Below, in pieces: positions 42,469 through 46,643 of a stretch of DNA of 46,643 nt. Position numbers and translations under genes: made by a program. The stretch lies in the NCBI GenBank assembly GCA_011620585.1, contig WOYV01000111.1, positions 34,901 to 81,543 of the forward strand, in the 5' to 3' direction. Each line of letters begins with the position of its first letter. The first letter of the stretch is position 1. Source of the stretch: Draconibacterium sp. GTDB lineage: Bacteria > Bacteroidota > Bacteroidia > Bacteroidales > Prolixibacteraceae. The notes beneath the pieces were generated by a model. The model did no database searches. It saw nothing but the letters and a program-made list of their open reading frames with translations, and was not told the DNA's origin.

Positions 42469-42497
42469 TTGGCTAATCTCTGAAAATGATAAATTTG
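42469..42497 (+). promoter_or_regulatory. Promoter for the DoxX fusion gene
   Basis: TTG at 42469-42471, 18 bases, TAAATTTG at 42490-42497. This is a full -33/-7 pair, with the start codon 30 bases downstream. Confidence 0.65.
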
Positions 42498-42527
42498 TTT
42501 TTTGTCAATTAACTTAGCGACAACAAT

Positions 42528-44033
42528 ATGAACTGGAAAAAACTATTTATCACTGTTTTAAGAGTGGCCATTGGCTGGCACTTTCTTTACGAGGGACTTT
42601 CAAAATTATGGATTGAGGACTGGAGTGCTGCAAGCTATCTTACGGGGGCCACCGGTCCTTTTTCGGGTTTTTATCATTGGATGGGTCAGTCTGACGCACT
42701 GATGGCTGTTGTAGATCCCCTGAACATTGCAGCTCTTATTTTAATTGGTCTCAGTCTCACTCTTGGCTTGTTGGTTCAGGTTTCATATGTTTGCGGAATT
42801 TTGTTGCTCATGCTTTATTATTTTGCCTATCCTCCATTCGGAGGTTCGCTGATGAGTGGAGTGGAAGGAAATCTTTATATCGTAAATAAAAATTTGGTGG
42901 AAGCACTGGCCATGCTCGCGTTGTTTTTTATTCGCGAGAAAGGTTGGGGACTGCTTGGTTTGCCTATGTTTTCACATAAAAAGAAAAAAGAGGAACCCAA
43001 AGATGAAAAGGTAGGAAATTCTCGCAGAGAAGCATTAAAAAACCTGGCAACGATTCCGGCGCTTGGTGTTTTGGGATTGGGCGCTTTAAACGATCACCGG
43101 AATTATGGTGTAGATACGCTATCGGGAGCTACTATTCAAATCGGGGGTCAGGATATTCGTGAACTGAAAAAGAAGGTACCGACTGGGAAAATAGGGCCTC
43201 ACGAAATCAGTCGTTTGGTCGCAGGTGGTAACCTGATTGGAGGCTGGGCACATTCACGCGACCTGATTTATGTCGACTCACTTTTTCGGGCCTACAATAC
43301 AGAACGAAAGATATTTGATACACTGATGTTGCTTGAGCAAACCGGTGTAAATACCATAAATATTGGCTTTCCTACCAATGAATTGATGGCGAAATACAAG
43401 AGAATGACTGGTAGCAAGATCAAGGTAATTTCGCAGGTGCATCCTGACATGGAAAAGAATGATTATTTCGTGAACATCAACAAAGCCATCGATTATGGCG
43501 CTGATATTATCCAGGTTCAGGGTAACTGGTGCGACTGGCTGGTTCGCGACAATCGTATCGATGTAATCGAAAAAATGATGGGCCACATTCGCGAACAAGG
43601 GTACACTGCCGGGCTGGCTTCGCATACCGTCGACGCTTTAATTGCCTGCGAAGAACAGGGTATAATTCCGGATTATTATATGAAAACCATGCACCACGAT
43701 CAGTACTGGTCGGCACATCCGGTCGAGAACCGTGTCCCTTTTGAAGTGGATGGTACAAATTACCTCGACCACAATAAATTTCACAACAATATTTTCTGCC
43801 TGTTCCCCGACCGTACCGTTGAGTTTGTCCAACGTGCTAAAGTCCCGGTAATGGGATTTAAAGTATTGGCTGCCGGGGCCATCACACCGGAAGACGGTTT
43901 TGAATGGGCTTTCCGGAACGGAGCCGATTTTATTTGCGTGGGGATGTTCGATTTCCAGGTGGTGAAAAACGCCAACATTGCGAATAATGTATTGGATAAT
44001 TTGAGTGGTCGCGCCCGCGAATGGTACGGATAA
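42528..44033 (+). CDS. DoxX-type membrane domain fused to a Tat-like TIM-barrel domain
   Basis: 501 residues. Residues 1-140 have four membrane helices with the DoxX pattern (VAIGWHFLYEGLSKLW, then PLNIAALILIGLSLTLGL). A charged linker with KKKKEEPKDEK leads to SRREALKNLATIPALGVLG at about 165-183, which looks like a twin-arginine export motif (Arg166-Arg167) placed inside the protein. Residues 200-501 form a TIM-barrel-like domain (LVAGGNLIGGWAHSRDLIYVD, then VPVMGFKVLAAGAITPEDGF) related to aldo/keto reductase-like enzymes. Together this suggests a membrane quinone-interacting module feeding an exported oxidoreductase. The substrate is unknown. It has its own promoter and terminator. Confidence 0.75.
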   Translation: MNWKKLFITVLRVAIGWHFLYEGLSKLWIEDWSAASYLTGATGPFSGFYHWMGQSDALMAVVDPLNIAALILIGLSLTLGLLVQVSYVCGILLLMLYYFAYPPFGGSLMSGVEGNLYIVNKNLVEALAMLALFFIREKGWGLLGLPMFSHKKKKEEPKDEKVGNSRREALKNLATIPALGVLGLGALNDHRNYGVDTLSGATIQIGGQDIRELKKKVPTGKIGPHEISRLVAGGNLIGGWAHSRDLIYVDSLFRAYNTERKIFDTLMLLEQTGVNTINIGFPTNELMAKYKRMTGSKIKVISQVHPDMEKNDYFVNINKAIDYGADIIQVQGNWCDWLVRDNRIDVIEKMMGHIREQGYTAGLASHTVDALIACEEQGIIPDYYMKTMHHDQYWSAHPVENRVPFEVDGTNYLDHNKFHNNIFCLFPDRTVEFVQRAKVPVMGFKVLAAGAITPEDGFEWAFRNGADFICVGMFDFQVVKNANIANNVLDNLSGRAREWYG

Positions 44034-44072
44034 TTGGAATAAAGATTTAATCCACGTTGAATTATAATTCAT

Positions 44073-44104
44073 CCTAACAGATGAAAACATCTGTTAGGGT
44101 TTTG
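44073..44104 (+). terminator. Terminator after the DoxX fusion gene
   Basis: CCTAACAGATG pairs perfectly with CATCTGTTAGG around AAAA, followed by GTTTTG. It is 40 bases after the stop and only a few bases before the end of the convergent DUF6527 gene. Confidence 0.85.
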
Positions 44105-44107
44105 ACT

Positions 44108-44458
44108 TTAGAATCTAAAAAGGCGAAAGATTGATTTGAAATTTTCATTAAAAAATTTCTTCCGACTTTTTCTTTCTTTCTTGATTTCTTTATACGACCA
44201 TTCTCTTGCAATTTCAATTTTACTTTTTGTTATCCAGTAATGCGATTTGCATTTAAAGTTCCAATTGCCAATCGATGGATTTAATGAAACAGTCTTTCCA
44301 TTAAATGTTAAACTCCAACCAGTTGGAGAAAATGGAGTCACGACTTCATTTCCGCAGCCACAAGCACATTTATGAATAGCCGTGCAATGTTCGATGGAAA
44401 TGTATAAAACACCATCTTTCAACCGGTCTGGAATATTTGTCACAAAGTTATGTTGCAA
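44108..44458 (-). CDS. DUF6527 Cys/His-rich protein of the Ubl module
   Basis: 116 residues. The start is a TTG at 44458 overlapping the E1 gene end by 11 bases; there is no ATG nearby, and a GTG at residue 6 is an alternative. The core HKCACGCGNEVVTPFSPTGW (His29, Cys31, Cys33, Cys35) with SLNPSIGNWNFKCKSHYW (Ser62, Cys70, His73) matches DUF6527, a family that co-occurs with bacterial multi-ubiquitin and ThiF genes. The Cys/His set suggests a metal site; the invariant-looking PSIGNW could hold a catalytic Ser, as expected if the protein processes the Ubl, but that is inference. The basic tail after residue 85 is unusual. Confidence 0.82.
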   Translation of the reverse strand: MQHNFVTNIPDRLKDGVLYISIEHCTAIHKCACGCGNEVVTPFSPTGWSLTFNGKTVSLNPSIGNWNFKCKSHYWITKSKIEIAREWSYKEIKKERKSRKKFFNENFKSIFRLFRF

Positions 44459-45626
44459 AATTATCGTTTGTTAATTGTGAAACATTCAAGGTGTAAGTTG
44501 TATTAAATTCTTGCTTCAAATCTTGGTAGAATCCGCACATTTTCTTCCATTTGATAACGGCAAGACTTGCATTTATCGAATTTAATTCTGCAATTTGAAT
44601 ATTTGTAGAATATTCATTTTCTAAATCATCTCCGCAAGAAATTCTGTTAAAAAGATGGTCGTTTTTGGAATTTGAACCAGTAGTCACGCGAATCGTTCCA
44701 ATGAGTTTATCGTCAACTACATTTACTCCAAGCCCAACATCAACAAACGAAATGTTCTGTGATAACAAATATTCAATAATTCCCTTTTTCACAGAATCTT
44801 TATCAATGCAGATAAAGACAAAAGTCAATGATTGGAGTTCCGCAATATTTATTTCGTTTATGTAATACGGGTGAGAGAAAACGAAACGATGCATATTGGA
44901 ATAGATATCCGTATAATAGTCTGTTTTCATTTGCTTCTTTTCCATTACTGAAATGGAAGCTGCTCCCGGCGAGCGGAATGCATTGTGCAATAAAAAATCA
45001 TCACCATCATATAAATGGATTTCTTTTACCGGAGCTTTTGCTATTAAATCCAAAATATAGGCCCCCGTGCCTCCCAAGCCGATTATCGCAATCTTCTGTT
45101 CCTTCAGCTTCGAATTGATATTTTCAATATTGGCCCTGCTTGAGTTTGTGTCAATATATTTGAAACATGAATTTTCAGTTTCGTCAATAATGACTTTAAA
45201 CGTTTTTTCAGTCAAAGAGGGATTTGTTGATTTTGCCGGAGCTGAGATAATTTCTGCATAACGAGAAATTTTTTCATAGTAGTTGGCATAACCATTTGGA
45301 GGCTTATTCGAAAACATGTGATTTACTTCAATTCCATCCACAATTTTTTGATTTGCAGAAGAATGTCTTATTCCTTCAATTGGTGAACCGTCTTTATTGC
45401 AAGGATAATCGCCATAGAAATAAATTACGTGAGAACTTGGTTTCACTGTTTTTCCGTTGTTAGCCAAATCAAGAACGCTTATGAGTGTACCTCGCTTGAT
45501 TTCTTTTGACTGGTTAACGAAAGGAATCTGGTGGATAAGTAAATATCCACCTTTGATTTCCATTTCGAACCCCTCATCCCTGAGTTGCTTCAAATCAGGG
45601 CTAAGATTTATTAGTTGCAGTGACAT
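44448..45626 (-). CDS. E1-like ThiF adenylyltransferase with N-terminal extra domain
   Basis: 392 residues. The C-terminal half is an E1/ThiF Rossmann domain: IAIIGLGGTGAYILDLI (GLGGTG at 183-188), HLYDGDDF (Asp207-Asp210), FRSPGA (Arg218) and FVDVGLGV. It should adenylate the C-terminus of the ubiquitin-like protein encoded just upstream. Residues 1-165 form a separate domain of DUF6791 type (SPDLKQLRDEGFEMEI, then SSHVIYFYGDYPC with His66 and Cys76), which may be E2-like. The E1 thioester cysteine is not certain; Cys331 in NRISCGDD is the best candidate. The start overlaps the multi-Ubl stop by 26 bases and the stop overlaps the DUF6527 gene by 11, showing one tightly coupled operon. Confidence 0.85.
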   Translation of the reverse strand: MSLQLINLSPDLKQLRDEGFEMEIKGGYLLIHQIPFVNQSKEIKRGTLISVLDLANNGKTVKPSSHVIYFYGDYPCNKDGSPIEGIRHSSANQKIVDGIEVNHMFSNKPPNGYANYYEKISRYAEIISAPAKSTNPSLTEKTFKVIIDETENSCFKYIDTNSSRANIENINSKLKEQKIAIIGLGGTGAYILDLIAKAPVKEIHLYDGDDFLLHNAFRSPGAASISVMEKKQMKTDYYTDIYSNMHRFVFSHPYYINEINIAELQSLTFVFICIDKDSVKKGIIEYLLSQNISFVDVGLGVNVVDDKLIGTIRVTTGSNSKNDHLFNRISCGDDLENEYSTNIQIAELNSINASLAVIKWKKMCGFYQDLKQEFNTTYTLNVSQLTNDNFAT

Positions 45627-46048
45627 TGAATTTCATTTTATTTTTAACAAAAACAACATCACCCTTCACCATCGAGCCTTCAGGATTTTGTCCTGGACCA
45701 TCGGTAAAAGTCACAGTATAAACCGTCTGACTGTTTTCAGCGTAATTTGGAAATGCAATTTTAGCAACCTGTTCATAGCTAATTTTTCTATGATTCCAAG
45801 GTTTCTCTCTTCCGTTAACATAAATGATGAAAGGAAGATGGTCATCCTGTTTTTTTGAATAGAAACGTTCAATTCCCGGACGAGCTAAATCGACTTCTTC
45901 ATGATTTTCAATCAATTCATCTTCCCAGGGTTTTTTGATTTCCAGAAACAGCAGTTCTTCATCTGGGATATTACCTAATTCTTTTACCTCGGCACCTGTA
46001 ATATACTGTTTGGGCCAAGAGTAGTTTTTATTGTTTTATTATCAGCAT
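45601..46048 (-). CDS. Two-domain multi-ubiquitin-like protein with an apparent frameshift
   Basis: The intact frame from 46026 to 45601 encodes two ubiquitin-like (beta-grasp) domains. The first contains YSWPKQYITGAEVKELGNIP and EEVDLARPGIERF; the second has FIIYVNGREKPWNHRKISYEQV and ends KNKMKFNVTATNKS, as in the multiubiquitin family. This frame has a stop (46036-46038) and no ATG before the first domain. One base upstream frame, ATG at 46048 reads MLII and joins the domain exactly if one A is removed from the AAAA run at 46034-46037, giving MLIINNKNYSWPKQY and 148 residues. So this is a frameshifted gene, or one starting at a non-ATG codon (TTG at 45915 would keep only the second domain). 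No C-terminal Gly-Gly; the tail is ATNKS. Confidence 0.78.
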
Positions 46049-46291
46049 TTTATCATTATTAATTTTGTATTTCTTGTTAAAAATTCATAAATTCGTTTAC
46101 AAATATATATTTATTATTTTGATTTGTCAACTAAAAATGTAAATTTGAAGCGAAAAGTTTTTAACAGAAACAATGTTTATTGGTTGTTGATATTAAAAGC
46201 ACTAAATTATGATTATATGTATCTGAAACCGATGAACAAATCATCATTTCTATATTTATTTCTCATTTTGTAAACTTTAAATATAATTTAT
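46049..46291. other. 243-base AT-rich divergent region
   Basis: This lies between the Ubl operon (minus) and the HTH regulator (plus). No frame of note and strongly AT-rich. It presumably holds both promoters and operator sites for the regulator; no clear palindrome was found. Confidence 0.55.
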
Positions 46292-46643
46292 ATGAACCAA
46301 CTATTTGCGGAACGATTTAAATCTGCCCGTTTGATGAATGGATTTTCATTGCAAGATCTGTCAGATGTTCTTAATAATAAAGTTACCCGACAGGCTTTAC
46401 ACAAATATGAGAAAGGTGAAGTTCTACCCGATAGTGAAATGATGGAACTTTTATGTGAAGCCTTAAACGTAAGACCCGATTATTTTTCCCGTGAAACTAT
46501 CGTTGAAATTGGGGTAGTAAAATTCAGAAAATTAGTTAAATACTCTTCAAAAGAACAGAACAGTGTAATTGAGCATACCAGAGAAATTTTATCTCGATAT
46601 TTGGAATTGGAGGAAATATTGGGAATAAAGAAAGTTTTTGAAC
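46292..46643 (+). CDS. XRE-type HTH regulator, probably with ImmA/IrrE peptidase domain, 3' end missing
   Basis: 117 residues visible from the ATG at 46292; the gene runs off the right edge. The N-terminal HTH (residues about 5-65: ERFKSARLMNGFSLQDLSDVL, then TRQALHKYEKGEVLPDSEMM) is XRE-type. It continues with RPDYFSRETIVEIGVVKFRKL and a helix EHTREILSRYLELEEIL, the linker typical of proteins that carry a C-terminal ImmA/IrrE metallopeptidase. Such proteins regulate defence and stress operons and can cleave repressors. It is divergent from the Ubl operon and probably controls it. The peptidase HExxH motif should lie beyond the window. Confidence 0.8.
   Translation, partial: MNQLFAERFKSARLMNGFSLQDLSDVLNNKVTRQALHKYEKGEVLPDSEMMELLCEALNVRPDYFSRETIVEIGVVKFRKLVKYSSKEQNSVIEHTREILSRYLELEEILGIKKVFE

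Noticed and set aside
45601-45915. Multi-Ubl gene taken as starting at the TTG at 45915
   Set aside because: It would cut away a well-formed first beta-grasp domain that is clearly readable upstream in the same frame.
1-46643. CRISPR arrays, insertion sequences, tRNA and rRNA genes
   Set aside because: None were recognised on either strand; the only tandem repeats lie within protein-coding frames.

Overview
This window looks like chromosomal DNA from a member of the Bacteroidota, probably a free-living Bacteroidales/Marinilabiliales-type organism. That is inferred from several signs: TAnnTTTG-type -7 promoter elements, a Y_Y_Y/LytTR two-component pair, a type IX secretion tail fragment, a glucosaminidase-type NagB/PIG-L fusion, a cysteate synthase of the sulfonolipid type, and housekeeping genes typical of the phylum. 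I see no rRNA, tRNA, CRISPR array or insertion sequence.

Region by region. 1-6036 (minus) holds a large repetitive secreted protein, cut by the left edge, and two paralogous secreted beta-helix proteins. Upstream of them on the same strand lie a LytTR response regulator and its 984-residue Y_Y_Y sensor kinase (6470-10218). 10375-11361 is a ROK sugar kinase, divergent from yidD (11568). 11914-14552 is a compact zinc-type ABC transporter operon (binding lipoprotein, ATPase, permease) ending in a tiny eight-cysteine zinc-ribbon protein. 14917-19256 (minus) is an amino-sugar operon: ROK repressor, NagB-like/PIG-L fusion, nagB. 19454-22719 carries a PHP phosphoesterase, a ferredoxin-NADP-reductase-like protein, a LolA-like periplasmic protein and a Skp/OmpH chaperone. 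22776-28847 has a DUF4395 membrane protein, an MprF-like protein, an unknown membrane-anchored protein and a type I pullulanase. 28856-33147 (minus) has a B12-binding radical SAM protein, a membrane-anchored LytTR regulator, an alanine-dehydrogenase-family protein and TsaE. 33336-42252 contains gcvH, a B12-dependent ribonucleotide reductase, a Kdo transferase, a degenerate lycopene-cyclase-domain protein, three small membrane/zinc-ribbon proteins and a cysteate synthase. 42528-44033 encodes an unusual DoxX/TIM-barrel fusion.

The most interesting part is the right end. At 44108-46048 (minus) three overlapping, AT-rich genes form a bacterial ubiquitin-like conjugation module: a two-domain multi-ubiquitin protein, an E1-like ThiF enzyme with an extra N-terminal domain (possibly E2-like), and a DUF6527 Cys/His-rich protein. 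A divergent HTH regulator of the type usually fused to an ImmA/IrrE metallopeptidase starts at 46292 and runs off the window. The multi-ubiquitin gene has an apparent one-base frameshift in an A-run right after its start codon, so the system is either decaying, phase-variable, translated by an unusual mechanism, or affected by a sequencing error. This arrangement resembles prokaryotic Ubl operons linked to defence or stress, but no target or activity can be read from the DNA.
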